Assembly: GCA_012522855.1 (NCBI GenBank)
Contig: JAAYJQ010000006.1
Coordinates: forward strand, 1 to 64,000
Direction of reading: 5' to 3'
DNA from: Bacteroidales bacterium
GTDB lineage: Bacteria; Bacteroidota; Bacteroidia; Bacteroidales; UBA932
Length of the DNA: 64,000 nucleotides
Part shown: in pieces, positions 39,531-48,827 of the stretch
Position numbering within the stretch: position 1 is the first letter of the stretch
Layout: the number at the start of each line of letters is the position of its first letter
Made by a program: the position numbers and the translations under genes
The notes under the pieces: generated by a model
What the model was told of the DNA's origin: nothing
Database searches by the model: none
The model's input: only the letters and a program-made list of their open reading frames with translations

Positions 39531-40853
39531 CTACTTGCAATAGAGGTTCACGATCGCTTCGTAGAGCTCTTGTTTCCCGCTGATCTGCTTCGGCTCGCCG
39601 TTGCGTTTCGCATAGTCCACGAGCTCTTCAAGAGTGAGTTTTCCTTCTTCGAACAGTTTGCCGGCACCGCTGTCGAAGGAAGCGTAGCGCTCCCGGATCA
39701 TCGCCGGAATCGGAGACTCTTCGAGCAGGGCGGCCGCATTCAGCAATCCGCGCGCCATCGCGTCCATTCCGCTGATGTGGGCGATGAACAGATCGTCGGG
39801 ATCGGTGGAATTCCTGCGGAGCTTCGCATCGAAGTTGGAGCCGCCGTTGCCCAGGCCGCCCGCGCGAATGATCTGCATCCACGCCTGGGTAAGATCGAAG
39901 TTGTCGATCGGGAACTGGTCGGTATCCCAACCGTTCTGGTAGTCTCCGCGATTGGCATCGATGGACCCGAGCATACCGTTGTCCACGGCCACGGCGAGTT
40001 CATGTTCAAAGGAATGTCCTGCAAGAATCGCGTGGTTCACTTCGATGTTGACCTTGAAGTCCTTGTCCAATCCGTTCGCGCGCAGGAAACCGATCACGGT
40101 CTCGACGTCAAAGTCATACTGGTGCTTCGTCGGTTCCATGGGCTTGGGCTCGATCAGGAAGGTCCCCTTGAATCCCTTGGCACGGGCATAGTCCCGGGCG
40201 GCCTTGAGCATCTGGGCAAGGTGGTCCTTTTCGCGCTGCATCTGGGTGTTGAGCAGACTCATATAGCCCTCGCGCCCTCCCCAGAACACATAGTTGGTAC
40301 CACCGAGCTTGATGGTGGCATCAATGGCGTTCTTGATCTGCACGGCCGCGCGCGCGACCACGTTGAAATCGGGGTTCGTGGCGGCGCCGTTCATGTAGCG
40401 CTTGTCGCTGAACACATTCGCCGTACCCCAGAGCAGTTTGATCCGGGAAAAGGCCTGCATCTTTTCAAGGGCATAATCCGTGATGGCCTTCATGTTGGCC
40501 TCATATTCTTGAATGTCCTCGGCAGGTTCGATGAGATCCACATCATGGAAGCAGTAGTATTCTATGCCCAGCTTGTCCATAATCTCGAAACCTGCATCCA
40601 TCTTGTCCTTTGCCCGCTGCAAGGGGGTGTCCGCCTGATCCCAGGCGTAGGAACGGGTCTGGCCGCCGAATTGGTCGCCGCTGGCCTGCCCGAGCGTATG
40701 CCACCAAGCCATCGCGAATTTAAGCCAGTCTTTCATCTTTTTGCCCATCACGACCCTTTCCGGTTCATAATAATGGAAAGCCATCGGGTTTTTGCTTTTG
40801 GTTCCCTCAAAAGGAATCTTCCCGATCCGAGGGAAATATTCTTTCACTGCCAT
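39531..40853 (-). CDS. xylA: Xylose isomerase
   Basis: 440 residues, cytoplasmic, of the longer (class II) xylose isomerase type normal for Bacteroidota. Signatures: YCFHDVDL (catalytic His and Asp), [56 protein letters not shown] with metal ligands. It interconverts D-xylose and D-xylulose. First enzyme gene after the regulator, 32 bases downstream. Confidence 0.97.
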   Translation of the reverse strand: MAVKEYFPRIGKIPFEGTKSKNPMAFHYYEPERVVMGKKMKDWLKFAMAWWHTLGQASGDQFGGQTRSYAWDQADTPLQRAKDKMDAGFEIMDKLGIEYYCFHDVDLIEPAEDIQEYEANMKAITDYALEKMQAFSRIKLLWGTANVFSDKRYMNGAATNPDFNVVARAAVQIKNAIDATIKLGGTNYVFWGGREGYMSLLNTQMQREKDHLAQMLKAARDYARAKGFKGTFLIEPKPMEPTKHQYDFDVETVIGFLRANGLDKDFKVNIEVNHAILAGHSFEHELAVAVDNGMLGSIDANRGDYQNGWDTDQFPIDNFDLTQAWMQIIRAGGLGNGGSNFDAKLRRNSTDPDDLFIAHISGMDAMARGLLNAAALLEESPIPAMIRERYASFDSGAGKLFEEGKLTLEELVDYAKRNGEPKQISGKQELYEAIVNLYCK

Positions 40854-40885
40854 GATAAATGAATGATTAAGAGTTTGACATTTGA

Positions 40886-41611
40886 TTATTTTCTCAGTCT
40901 TTTATAGGCCGTTTTATCGAATCGGTGGTATCGGGCCGCGCGATGGCCGGTGCCCGTTTCGAATTCTTCCAGCGGAAGCACGTACGGCATCTTGCCCAGC
41001 ACTTTTTTCTGAAAGTTTCCGGGATCGTAATGTCTGCGGTGCACCTGCTCGCAGAGCAGACGATACTGCGGAATCGTGAACTTACGGGGCAGGAGGTCGA
41101 ACAAGATCTCGGGTGTGGCATCCGAGACATTCTTCAGCAAAGCAAGCCCGTCCTCGATCAGTCGGTTGTGGTCGAAGGCCAGCTGCTCTATCCCTTGCAC
41201 GGGTGTCCACTCGAAACCGAATTTCTTCCGAAGGCTCTCAAGTTGCCGGTTGATCTTCACCACGGAAAGATAGGACGTCGTGACAATGCCGTCGATGGTG
41301 ACTCCGTTGTTCTGCAGAAGCCAGCGCATATCGGTTTCGGAGGTACGGCCTTTGGATCCGTAGGTCTTGATCTGGATCATCTTCAGTACATCGATCCCGG
41401 TGAGGTCCCGGACAATCCGGTGCACGGCCTCTTCCAGATCCTCTTCCCGCAAGATGAGATCTCCCGGCAACTTCCGGAAACGGAAAACCTCCCGTCCCAT
41501 CCGGACTTGTTCCGGTAGAAGCAAAACCATGAGTTTCCGTCCGTCGTACCCGAAGATGACGGAATCCACAGAAATGTGATTCACCGCATAAGGCGTGTTC
41601 GCTGCTGACAT
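40886..41611 (-). CDS. xylR: NUDIX-domain transcriptional regulator of xylose use (XylR/AraR type)
   Basis: 241 residues from the ATG at 41611 (an upstream in-frame TTG is rejected). An N-terminal NUDIX-like domain (about 15-145; [18 protein letters not shown]) is followed by a winged-helix domain (about 160-235; [19 protein letters not shown]), the NrtR/AraR arrangement. The NUDIX box is degenerate (RIVRDLTGI where REUxEExGU is expected), so the catalytic glutamates are missing and the domain should bind a sugar ligand rather than hydrolyse nucleotides. In Bacteroides, regulators of this build control arabinose and xylose genes. It is the first gene of the xyl operon. A -7-like motif (41642-41649) and a palindrome (41741-41761) upstream may be its promoter and operator. 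Confidence 0.88.
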   Translation of the reverse strand: MSAANTPYAVNHISVDSVIFGYDGRKLMVLLLPEQVRMGREVFRFRKLPGDLILREEDLEEAVHRIVRDLTGIDVLKMIQIKTYGSKGRTSETDMRWLLQNNGVTIDGIVTTSYLSVVKINRQLESLRKKFGFEWTPVQGIEQLAFDHNRLIEDGLALLKNVSDATPEILFDLLPRKFTIPQYRLLCEQVHRRHYDPGNFQKKVLGKMPYVLPLEEFETGTGHRAARYHRFDKTAYKRLRK

Positions 41612-41641
41612 GTTTCGGTCGTGTAGTTTCAGTGCTTTCGA

Positions 41642-41649
41642 CAAAGATA
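41642..41649 (-). promoter_or_regulatory. Candidate -7 element of the xylose operon
   Basis: TATCTTTG on the minus strand, matching TAnnTTTG, 30 bases before the xylR ATG. No TTTG at the standard 19-base spacing; the nearest upstream one is too far away (33 bases). Confidence 0.45.
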
Positions 41650-41740
41650 AAAAAGAAATCCGTTTTATGAGCAGAATCTCGACAAAATATTTATATTACA
41701 ACCTAATTGTCTTATATACAGTCACTTAAATATAGTATTA

Positions 41741-41761
41741 TATACCATAAATAATGGTATA
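41741..41761. promoter_or_regulatory. Palindrome upstream of xylR, candidate operator
   Basis: Perfect inverted repeat TATACCAT-AAATA-ATGGTATA, 8-bp arms, 130 bases before the xylR start in an A/T-rich gap. Size and symmetry suit a dimeric winged-helix regulator. No T-run suggests a terminator. Confidence 0.4.
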
Positions 41762-41850
41762 GCTAACAAATTGATTGAACAGGACCGGCCTGTACAATTC
41801 AAGCGCATACTTTTGTGCCTGATCCGGACAACTTAAGGGCAGCGGAGAAA

Positions 41851-41887
41851 GAAAAAACCGGAATCTTTATATTTAGAAGATTCCGGT
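41851..41887 (-). terminator. Terminator of the tRNA-Leu gene
   Basis: Perfect 11-bp stem ACCGGAATCTT (41857-41867) with AAGATTCCGGT (41877-41887), 9-nt loop; on the minus strand it is followed by a run of T (41851-41857). It begins 5 bases after the tRNA. Confidence 0.95.
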
Positions 41888-41891
41888 CGTG

Positions 41892-41976
41892 TGCCCAAAG
41901 CCGGGCTCGAACCGGCACGCCTTTAAGGGACATTGGATTTTGAGTCCAACGCGTCTACCAATTCCGCCATTCGGGC
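41892..41976 (-). tRNA. tRNA-Leu (anticodon CAA)
   Basis: 85 nt, class II with a long variable arm. Acceptor stem GCCCGAA/TTTGGGC with one G-T pair and discriminator A; anticodon stem TTGGA/TCCAA with loop CTCAAAA, giving anticodon CAA for UUG codons; T arm GCCGG-TTCGAGC-CCGGC. The CCA end is not encoded. Monocistronic, with its own promoter and terminator. Confidence 0.97.
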
Positions 41977-42046
41977 TGGATGGCAACTGAAGCCTGCAGA
42001 AAAGCATTCCGAGCGGAACGAGATCCACAATGCTCCGTTGGAAGTA

Positions 42047-42077
42047 CAAAGGTATCGAAATTCCGGAAATTATCAAA
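42047..42077 (-). promoter_or_regulatory. Promoter of tRNA-Leu (full -33/-7 match)
   Basis: On the minus strand TTTG (42077-42074), a 19-base spacer, then TACCTTTG (42054-42047). This is the exact Bacteroidota TTTG-N19-TAnnTTTG layout. Transcription would start near 42040, leaving a leader of about 65 nt before the tRNA. Confidence 0.85.
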
Positions 42078-42127
42078 TAATTTCATGACGGATCGGATGC
42101 GGATTAGAAGATCTTCTTTGATTTTTA

Positions 42128-42135
42128 TATATTTG
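42128..42135 (+). promoter_or_regulatory. Candidate -7 element of the NagB/PIG-L gene
   Basis: TATATTTG on the plus strand, 136 bases before the ATG at 42271, divergent from the tRNA promoter. No clear -33 element at 19 bases. A leader of about 130 nt would contain the short frame at 42179. Confidence 0.5.
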
Positions 42136-42178
42136 TAATCTAGGAAAGAAAGAATTAATCAACTATTTTTCAAGGAAT

Positions 42179-42274
42179 ATGAGACTGGACGGAAGACGCG
42201 AAAGTTCCGGCGTACCTAAATCCCAACTCCAGGCCTCCGAAATATCTCACAAACAACGAAACAGCAACTTATGA
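42179..42274 (+). CDS. Possible 31-residue leader peptide overlapping the NagB/PIG-L start
   Basis: The ATG at 42179, preceded by AAGGAAT, opens a 31-codon frame (MRLDGRRESSGVPK...) whose TGA overlaps the ATG at 42271 in an ATGA arrangement. It has no recognisable domain and no run of one amino acid that would suggest classical attenuation. It may be a translated leader that couples ribosomes to the main gene, or chance. Confidence 0.3.
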   Translation: MRLDGRRESSGVPKSQLQASEISHKQRNSNL

Positions 42275-44199
42275 AACATTTCACACTTCCCAAGGAGGGG
42301 GGACTGCTGGAAGAAAATCTTCCCAAGGGCATTCTCCACAGCCGCGAAAAAATCACGGCTGAAATCCTCGATGACTCGATAGTCGCCAGCGCTTGCATCG
42401 CCGACATCATCGTCAAGGCTATTTCGGACCACAGGAAAGCCGACCTTTCCCGGCCCTTCAAACTCGGGCTCACGAGCGAAGCCGATGTCGCCCTGTACGC
42501 CCTATTGGCTCAGCGATATGCCGAAGGACGAATCTCTTTCGAACAGGTCGAAATCTTTTCCTTTGATGAATATTATCCCTGCAGCAAGGATTCGGCGCAA
42601 AGCCGGAACCGCCGCTTGCACGAAGAGTTCCTGGACAAGGTGGACGTTCGGAAGGAAAACGTCTATATTCCTGACGGGACCATACCCGAGGAAGAGGTCT
42701 CCGATTACTGCGCGGGATTCGAAAAGAGCGCCCACGGGATGGACCTGCTCGTGATCAACGTCGGTAAAGGAGGCCAGCTGGGCTTCAACGAGGCGGGAAC
42801 TTCCGAAAAGAGCCGAACCCGTACCGTATTGCTCTCCTACCAATCCCGGAAGCGGAAAGCCCGCTTCTTCAACGGCAACCTTTCCGACACGCCCAAGGCC
42901 GCCATCACAATCGGAATCGATACCATGATGAGCGCGCGGAGAATCATCCTGATGGCCTGGGGCGAAGATAAAGCCCAGGCGGTCAAAAACATCGTGGAAG
43001 GAAAGATCGACCCCGCCTGTCCGGCTTCCTATCTGCAGCGACACGACAATATCTCATTCTACACGGATGAAACATCCGCTTCCCTGCTGACTCGGATTGT
43101 TTCGCCCTGGCTGGTCGGGCCCTGCGACTGGACCGGGAAACTCGTGCGGAAAGCCGTGGTCTGGCTCTGCCAAAAGGTGAACAAGCCGATTCTGAAACTT
43201 ACACAGAACAATTATCTGGAAAACGGGCTTGTGGAACTGCTGGAAAAATACGGACCGTACGACAAGATCAATATTGACGTATTCAACGACCTCCAGCACA
43301 CGATCACGGGATGGCCGGGCGGAAAGCCGAATGCCGACGACAGCACGAGACCCGTGAAGTCAAAGCCTTTCCCGAAGAAGGTGCTGATCTTTTCCCCGCA
43401 TCCGGACGACGACATCATTTCCATGGGCGGTACGTTCATCCGCCTGACCCACCAAGGTCATGACGTCCATGTAGCCTATCAGACCTCCGGGAACGTGGCG
43501 GTGCACGACGATGTCGTCCTCCAGCACATGGACTGCATCCGCGAACTGGGCTACGGCGACCATTTCGATGAAATTCTGGACATCATCCGCTCGAAAAAAC
43601 CCGGGGAACCGGAGCCGGAAAAACTACTCGCCATCAAGGCGGCCATCCGCCGCAGCGAAGCCCGGGCGGCAGACCGGAGTTTCGGCCTGCCGATGGATCA
43701 CATCCATTTTCTCAACCTGCCTTTCTACGAGTCTGGCGGCGTGAAGAAGAAGCCGCGGACGCAAGTCGACGTGGACATCCTCAAGGAGTTGATCCTGTCC
43801 CTCCGTCCTGACCAGATCTACATGGCGGGCGACCTGGCGGATCCGCACGGAACCCATCGGGTCTGTACCGAAGCCACCCTGGATGCCATCGATCAACTGA
43901 AAAAGGAAGGGCAGGACTGGCTGAACCGCACTACGATCTGGCTCTACCGCGGGGCTTGGATGGAATGGGAACTCGGCCGCGTGGACATGGCGGTCCCCCT
44001 GAGTCCCGACGAATTGATCGAGAAACGGCACGCCATCTTCCGGCACATATCCCAGAAGGACATCATACCCTTTCCCGGAGACGATCCCCGCGAGTTCTGG
44101 CAGCGGGCAGAAGACCGGACCCAGGAAACCGCGCGCCATTATGACCAACTCGGAATGGCGGAGTATCAAGCGATCGAAGTATTCGTGAAGTGGTCTTAA
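42271..44199 (+). CDS. Fusion of NagB-like domain (catalytic residues lost) and PIG-L/LmbE deacetylase domain
   Basis: 642 residues, cytoplasmic. Residues about 20-290 have the glucosamine-6-phosphate deaminase fold; residues about 375-640 are a PIG-L/LmbE-type zinc N-deacetylase with IFSPHPDDDIISMGGT and the late DPHGTHR motif. Compared with the genuine NagB encoded next door, the DGHxAFNE active-site block reads GGQLGFNE (167-174): Asp141 becomes Gly and His143 becomes Gln, while Glu148 is kept (Glu174). The phosphate loop LPTGSTP is replaced by GLTSEAD. The Asp72 equivalent (FDEYY, Asp99) remains. The NagB half thus looks like a sensor or altered enzyme, and the PIG-L half like an active deacetylase. 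NagB-PIG-L fusions are widespread in Bacteroidota and are often annotated as glucosamine-6-phosphate deaminase; that annotation is unsafe here. Confidence 0.85.
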   Translation: MKHFTLPKEGGLLEENLPKGILHSREKITAEILDDSIVASACIADIIVKAISDHRKADLSRPFKLGLTSEADVALYALLAQRYAEGRISFEQVEIFSFDEYYPCSKDSAQSRNRRLHEEFLDKVDVRKENVYIPDGTIPEEEVSDYCAGFEKSAHGMDLLVINVGKGGQLGFNEAGTSEKSRTRTVLLSYQSRKRKARFFNGNLSDTPKAAITIGIDTMMSARRIILMAWGEDKAQAVKNIVEGKIDPACPASYLQRHDNISFYTDETSASLLTRIVSPWLVGPCDWTGKLVRKAVVWLCQKVNKPILKLTQNNYLENGLVELLEKYGPYDKINIDVFNDLQHTITGWPGGKPNADDSTRPVKSKPFPKKVLIFSPHPDDDIISMGGTFIRLTHQGHDVHVAYQTSGNVAVHDDVVLQHMDCIRELGYGDHFDEILDIIRSKKPGEPEPEKLLAIKAAIRRSEARAADRSFGLPMDHIHFLNLPFYESGGVKKKPRTQVDVDILKELILSLRPDQIYMAGDLADPHGTHRVCTEATLDAIDQLKKEGQDWLNRTTIWLYRGAWMEWELGRVDMAVPLSPDELIEKRHAIFRHISQKDIIPFPGDDPREFWQRAEDRTQETARHYDQLGMAEYQAIEVFVKWS

Positions 44200-44246
44200 T
44201 TTCCCCTGTTTGCAGCATAGAATCAAGAATCAATTTATTCAATAAC

Positions 44247-45029
44247 ATGAGAGTAATCATTAAAGACACGATGCGCGACGGTGCCCTCTGGGCAGCCCGT
44301 CACATTGCGGCCGCAATCAAAGCAAAGGCCGTTGAGACCGACAAACCCTTTGTCCTTGGACTTCCGACCGGATCGACTCCGCTCGAAACCTACAAAGAAC
44401 TCATCCGGATGAACCAGGCCGGCGAAGTTAGCTTCAAGAACGTCATCACGTTCAATATGGATGAATATGTCGGCCTCCCCGAGGACCATCCTGAAAGCTA
44501 CCACAGCTTCATGCGCAAGAATCTGTTCGACTTCATCGATATTCCCGCGGATCATATCCACATTCTCGACGGCAACGCCTCCGACCTCCGGAAGGAGTGC
44601 GAAGACTACGAGAAGGCCATTCTGGCTGCCGGCGGTATCGATCTCTTCCTCGGAGGCGTCGGAGAGGATGGCCACCTCGCCTTCAATGAACCGTTCTCAT
44701 CCATCAACTCCAGGACCCGGGTCGTGACCCTCACCGAGGACACGATCCTGGTCAACTCCCGCTTCTTCGGCGGCGACGTGAACCTCGTCCCCAAGCAAGC
44801 CATGACCGTCGGCGTCGCCACCGTCTGCAACGCGAAGCAAGTGCTGATCCTTGCCTTCGGCAGCAAAAAAGCCCGTGCGGTAAAAGAGGCCATTGAAGGA
44901 AACGTGAGCCACTATGTGACGCTTTCCGCGCTCCAGCTCCATCCGGACGGAATCGTCGTGCTGGACGAGCCGGCGGCAGGCGAACTGAAAGTCAATTCCT
45001 ACCGCTACTTCAAAGCGACCGAACAATAG
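44247..45029 (+). CDS. nagB: Glucosamine-6-phosphate deaminase
   Basis: 260 residues from the ATG at 44247 (a longer frame overlaps the previous gene). Catalytic residues fall at the same numbers as in Escherichia coli NagB: Asp72 (NMDEYVGL), Asp141 and His143 ([11 protein letters not shown]) and Glu148, plus phosphate loop LPTGSTP. It converts glucosamine 6-phosphate to fructose 6-phosphate and ammonia. It lies 47 bases after the NagB/PIG-L fusion, so the two are probably co-expressed; deacetylation followed by deamination would process N-acetylglucosamine derivatives. Two hairpins follow its stop. Confidence 0.95.
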   Translation: MRVIIKDTMRDGALWAARHIAAAIKAKAVETDKPFVLGLPTGSTPLETYKELIRMNQAGEVSFKNVITFNMDEYVGLPEDHPESYHSFMRKNLFDFIDIPADHIHILDGNASDLRKECEDYEKAILAAGGIDLFLGGVGEDGHLAFNEPFSSINSRTRVVTLTEDTILVNSRFFGGDVNLVPKQAMTVGVATVCNAKQVLILAFGSKKARAVKEAIEGNVSHYVTLSALQLHPDGIVVLDEPAAGELKVNSYRYFKATEQ

Positions 45030-45032
45030 GCG

Positions 45033-45104
45033 CAAAGGTGGCACTTCGGTACCACCTTTGTCCGGTAAATTGCAACAAAGGTGGTACTTCGGTGCCACCT
45101 TTGT
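45033..45104 (+). terminator. Twin UUCG-loop hairpins after nagB
   Basis: Two almost identical palindromes, 45033-45060 and 45075-45104, separated by 14 bases. Each has a stem AAAGGTGGYAC/GTRCCACCTTT with loop TTCG. The first has a C-A mismatch on the plus strand but a G-U pair on the minus strand; the second has a U-G pair. A T-rich stretch follows the second (to about 45119), so it probably terminates nagB transcription. As a pair in opposite sense they also resemble a REP-type repeat couple. Confidence 0.65.
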
Positions 45105-45111
45105 ACATTTG
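45104..45111 (+). promoter_or_regulatory. Candidate -7 element of the leu operon
   Basis: TACATTTG, matching TAnnTTTG, immediately after the second hairpin and 58 bases before the leuA ATG. No -33 TTTG is visible, since that position lies inside the hairpin. Confidence 0.4.
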
Positions 45112-45169
45112 TTATTTTTCGAAAATAACGCTACATTGCATCCTTGAAACGAACTTAACATATTCAGGA

Positions 45170-46675
45170 ATGAATAGCAAGAACAAAGTCTACATTTTTG
45201 ATACAACCCTGCGGGACGGGGAACAAGTCCCCGGATGCCAATTGAACACAGTTGAGAAGATCCAGCTGGCGAAGGCGCTCGAGGGACTCGGCGTGGATGT
45301 CATCGAAGCGGGATTCCCCGTTTCCAGCCCCGGTGACTTCAATTCCGTCCGTGAGATTTCGAAGGCCGTGACCTGGCCGACCATCTGTGCCCTGACCCGG
45401 GCCGTGGAAAAAGACATTGACGTGGCCGCGGATGCCTTGAAATATGCAAAGCGGAAACGGATCCACACTGGAATCGGAACCTCCGACTATCACATTCGCT
45501 ACAAATTCAACTCCAACGAAGAGGAAATTCTGGAACGGGCCGTCCATGCTGTCAAGTATGCGAAGAAATATGTCGAAGACGTGGAATTCTACGCCGAGGA
45601 TGCCGGAAGGACCGACAACGCGTATCTGGCGAGAGTGGTGGAAGCGGTCATCAAGGCAGGAGCGACCGTCGTGAACATCCCCGACACGACCGGCTACTGC
45701 CTGCCCGGGGAATATGGAGCCAAGATCCAGTACCTCTTCGACCATGTGGACGGCATCGAAAACGCGATCATCTCCACGCACTGCCACAACGACCTCGGAA
45801 TGGCCACCGCCAACACGATGGCGGGCATCCTGCACGGAGCCAGGCAGGTGGAAGTAACCATCAACGGAGTCGGTGAACGCGCCGGAAACACCGCGCTCGA
45901 AGAAATCGTGATGATCCTGAAGGCGCACAAGGAACTGCAACTCGAAACCGGGATCAACACCACGAAAATCCACCAGGTAAGCCGGGATGTCTCAAGTCTG
46001 ATGAACATGCCTGTGCAGCCGAACAAAGCCATCGTAGGACGCAATGCCTTCGCGCACTCCTCCGGAATCCATCAAGACGGAGTGCTGAAAAACACGCTTA
46101 CCTACGAGATCATCGACCCCAAGGACATCGGTCTGGACAACAATTCCATCGTGCTGACGGCACGCAGCGGCCATGCCGCCCTGAAGCACCGCCTGGAAGT
46201 GCTCGGAATCAAACTGACACCCGAGAAACTCGACCAGGTCTATTCGGAATTCCTGAAGCTGGCCGATAAGAAAAAAGAAATCAACGACGACGACATTTTG
46301 GTGCTCGCCGGCGCGGACCGTGCCGAAAGCCACCACATCAAGTTGGAATACCTTCAGGCGACCAGCGGAGTCGGCATCCATCCGATCGCCAGCATCGGAC
46401 TGGACATCGCCGGAGAAAAGTTCGAGGCGGCGGCGACCGGGAACGGCCCTGTGGACGCGGCCATCAATGCCCTGCGACAGATCATCAGGCGGGACATGGT
46501 CATCAAGGACTTCACGATCCAGAACATCACCCGTGGATCCAACGACGCCTGCAAGGTGCATATGCAGGTCGAGCACGAAGGACGTGGCTACTACGGTTTC
46601 GCCACCAACACCGACATCGTAACGGCTTCGGTCGAATGTTTCCTCGACTGCGTCAATAAGTTCGTCCGCAAGTAA
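45170..46675 (+). CDS. leuA: 2-isopropylmalate synthase
   Basis: 501 residues; the ATG at 45170 puts the conserved [13 protein letters not shown] at residues 9-21. A longer in-frame extension runs through the hairpins from a GTG and is rejected. The HMG-CoA-lyase-like barrel has metal-binding [11 protein letters not shown]; the C-terminal leucine-binding regulatory domain (about 370-500) is present, so feedback inhibition by leucine is expected. It condenses 2-ketoisovalerate with acetyl-CoA, the first step of leucine synthesis. First gene of leuA-leuC-leuD-leuB. Confidence 0.96.
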   Translation: MNSKNKVYIFDTTLRDGEQVPGCQLNTVEKIQLAKALEGLGVDVIEAGFPVSSPGDFNSVREISKAVTWPTICALTRAVEKDIDVAADALKYAKRKRIHTGIGTSDYHIRYKFNSNEEEILERAVHAVKYAKKYVEDVEFYAEDAGRTDNAYLARVVEAVIKAGATVVNIPDTTGYCLPGEYGAKIQYLFDHVDGIENAIISTHCHNDLGMATANTMAGILHGARQVEVTINGVGERAGNTALEEIVMILKAHKELQLETGINTTKIHQVSRDVSSLMNMPVQPNKAIVGRNAFAHSSGIHQDGVLKNTLTYEIIDPKDIGLDNNSIVLTARSGHAALKHRLEVLGIKLTPEKLDQVYSEFLKLADKKKEINDDDILVLAGADRAESHHIKLEYLQATSGVGIHPIASIGLDIAGEKFEAAATGNGPVDAAINALRQIIRRDMVIKDFTIQNITRGSNDACKVHMQVEHEGRGYYGFATNTDIVTASVECFLDCVNKFVRK

Positions 46676-46684
46676 GATTCCGCC

Positions 46685-48061
46685 ATGAACACCTTATTCG
46701 ACAAAATCTGGGACAGCCATGTGGTCACCACAATCGAGGACGGTCCCCAGCAACTCTACATCGACCGGCTCTACTGCCATGAAGTCACCACCCCGCAGGC
46801 TTTCGAAGGGCTGCGGGAACGCGGGATCCGCTGCTTCCGACCGGAACGAATCATCTGTATGCCGGACCACAACACCCCGACCCAAGATCAGGACAAGCCG
46901 ATCAAAAATGAGATTTCCCGCAAGCAGGTCGAGACCCTGGAGCGCAACGCCCGGGAATTCGGGCTGACCTATTACGGGATGATGGATCCGAGCAATGGAA
47001 TCATCCACGTGGTCGGCCCGGAAAAGGGTTTGTCCCTGCCGGGAATGACCATCGTCTGCGGTGATTCCCACACATCGACACACGGGGCGGTAGGCGCCGT
47101 GGCCTTCGGCATCGGAACCAGCGAGGTTGAGATGGCGCTGGCCAGCCAGTGCATTCTGCAGGAGAAGCCCAAATCAATGCGGATCAACATTGAAGGAGCG
47201 CTGGGAAAAGGCGTGACCGCCAAGGATGTCGCCTTGTTCCTGATGCAGCAGCTTACCACCTCCGGCGCGACGGGCTATTTCATCGAATATGCCGGCAGCG
47301 TAGTCCGCTGCCTTTCGATGGAAGGGCGCCTAACCCTCTGCAACCTCTCGATTGAAATGGGCGCGCGCGGGGGTTTCATCGCCCCGGACGAAACCACGTT
47401 CGCCTACCTGAAAGGTCGGGAACATGCGCCCGCGGGAGCGGACTGGGACCGTGCGGTGGCATATTGGAAGACACTCAAGAGCGGAGAGGATGCCGTTTTC
47501 GACCGGGAAATCACCTTCGACGGCAGCCAGATCGAACCGATGATCACCTACGGGACCAACCCGGGGATGGGCATGGCGATCACCGAAAGCATCCCCTTGG
47601 ATGCCGATCCCGCCTCCCTTGAATATATGGACTTCCGAGCAGGAGAAAAACTGCTCGGCAAGCCGATCGACTACGTGTTCCTCGGGGCCTGCACCAACGG
47701 TCGCATCGAGGACTTCCGGGCCTTCGCTTCTCTGGCGCGCGGACGTCAGAAGGCCGCTTCAGTCACGGCCTGGCTTGTTCCGGGTTCCTGGGCCGTATCC
47801 AGGCAGATCCGGGAAGAAGGCCTGGACAAGGTGCTCGCCGAAGCCGGTTTCGAGATCCGCCAACCGGGCTGTTCCGCCTGCCTGGCCATGAACGATGACA
47901 AGGTCCCCGCCGGCAAGTATGTCGTCTCGACCAGCAACCGGAACTTCCGAGGCCGCCAGGGCCCCGGCTCCCGGACCCTGCTTGCCAGCCCCCTCACCGC
48001 TGCCGCCGCAGCCGTTACCGGCATCATCACCGATCCCCGCGCTTTGATGAGGGATGCATGA
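46685..48061 (+). CDS. leuC: 3-isopropylmalate dehydratase, large subunit
   Basis: 458 residues, aconitase family. Iron-sulfur cysteines in [10 protein letters not shown] context, [15 protein letters not shown] and [27 protein letters not shown] near the end. With LeuD it isomerises 2- to 3-isopropylmalate. It starts 10 bases after leuA and ends just before leuD. Confidence 0.97.
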   Translation: MNTLFDKIWDSHVVTTIEDGPQQLYIDRLYCHEVTTPQAFEGLRERGIRCFRPERIICMPDHNTPTQDQDKPIKNEISRKQVETLERNAREFGLTYYGMMDPSNGIIHVVGPEKGLSLPGMTIVCGDSHTSTHGAVGAVAFGIGTSEVEMALASQCILQEKPKSMRINIEGALGKGVTAKDVALFLMQQLTTSGATGYFIEYAGSVVRCLSMEGRLTLCNLSIEMGARGGFIAPDETTFAYLKGREHAPAGADWDRAVAYWKTLKSGEDAVFDREITFDGSQIEPMITYGTNPGMGMAITESIPLDADPASLEYMDFRAGEKLLGKPIDYVFLGACTNGRIEDFRAFASLARGRQKAASVTAWLVPGSWAVSRQIREEGLDKVLAEAGFEIRQPGCSACLAMNDDKVPAGKYVVSTSNRNFRGRQGPGSRTLLASPLTAAAAAVTGIITDPRALMRDA

Positions 48062-48074
48062 AAAGGAGAAAAAT

Positions 48075-48677
48075 ATGAAACGGAAATTCAACATCATAGA
48101 GAGTACGTGCGTCCCTTTGAACCAGGAGAACGTGGACACGGACCAGATCATTCCCGCCCGATTCCTGAAGGCAACCTCCCGAGACGAAAAGTTCTTCGGA
48201 GACAACCTGTTCCGGGACTGGAGATATTTCCCGGACGGGAGCCTCAACCCGGATTTCGTCCTCAACAATCCCGCCTATTCGGGAGAAATCCTGGTGGCAG
48301 GCAAGAACTTCGGGAGCGGATCAAGCCGTGAGCATGCGGCTTGGGCGATTGCAGGATACGGCTTCCGTGTCGTGATCTCCAGTTTCTTCGCCGACATCCA
48401 TAGAAACAACGAACTGAACAACTTCGTGCTGCCTGTGACGGTGTCGGAAACTTTCCTTGCGGAACTTTTCGATTCCATCGCGCAGGATCCCGGCACGAAA
48501 GTCAGGGTCGACGTACCGGCCCAGACGGTCACGAACCTGGCCACGGGACGCTGCGAAACCTTTGAACTGAACGGCTACAAGAAGTATTGTCTGATGAACG
48601 CCCTGGACGACATCGACTACCTGCTTCAAAACAAGGATGCCATCCTCGCCTACGAAGAGCGCCGCGCCAAAACATAG
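48075..48677 (+). CDS. leuD: 3-isopropylmalate dehydratase, small subunit
   Basis: 200 residues, swivel domain of the aconitase family: NVDTDQIIPARFL and GKNFGSGSSREHA. The ATG at 48075 is chosen because AAAAGGAG, a real Shine-Dalgarno sequence and rare in this window, lies directly upstream; an alternative ATG at 48054 would overlap leuC by eight bases. It forms the heterodimer with LeuC. A 150-base gap without a gene separates it from leuB. Confidence 0.95.
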   Translation: MKRKFNIIESTCVPLNQENVDTDQIIPARFLKATSRDEKFFGDNLFRDWRYFPDGSLNPDFVLNNPAYSGEILVAGKNFGSGSSREHAAWAIAGYGFRVVISSFFADIHRNNELNNFVLPVTVSETFLAELFDSIAQDPGTKVRVDVPAQTVTNLATGRCETFELNGYKKYCLMNALDDIDYLLQNKDAILAYEERRAKT

Positions 48678-48827
48678 AGACGGAAGCAGCCGCTTTATTG
48701 CCCCCACTGATTCACTCAAGTTGTTGAAATAAAATGAAATACAAGATTCAAGAGGTGGAAATTCTACCGTATTGGAATCTATAAAATACTGCAGTACAAT
48801 AAGTTGTCTGCTGCAATAAAATCTATT

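Noticed and set aside
39522..40862. 446-codon plus-strand frame
   Set aside because: Exact antisense shadow of xylA; no homology seen.
42271..44199. Annotation as an ordinary glucosamine-6-phosphate deaminase
   Set aside because: Two catalytic residues and the phosphate loop are missing, and half of the protein is a PIG-L deacetylase.
45038..45169. N-terminal extension of LeuA starting at a GTG
   Set aside because: It would translate through both hairpins and place the conserved DTTLRDGEQ motif about 55 residues in; the ATG at 45170 gives the normal length.
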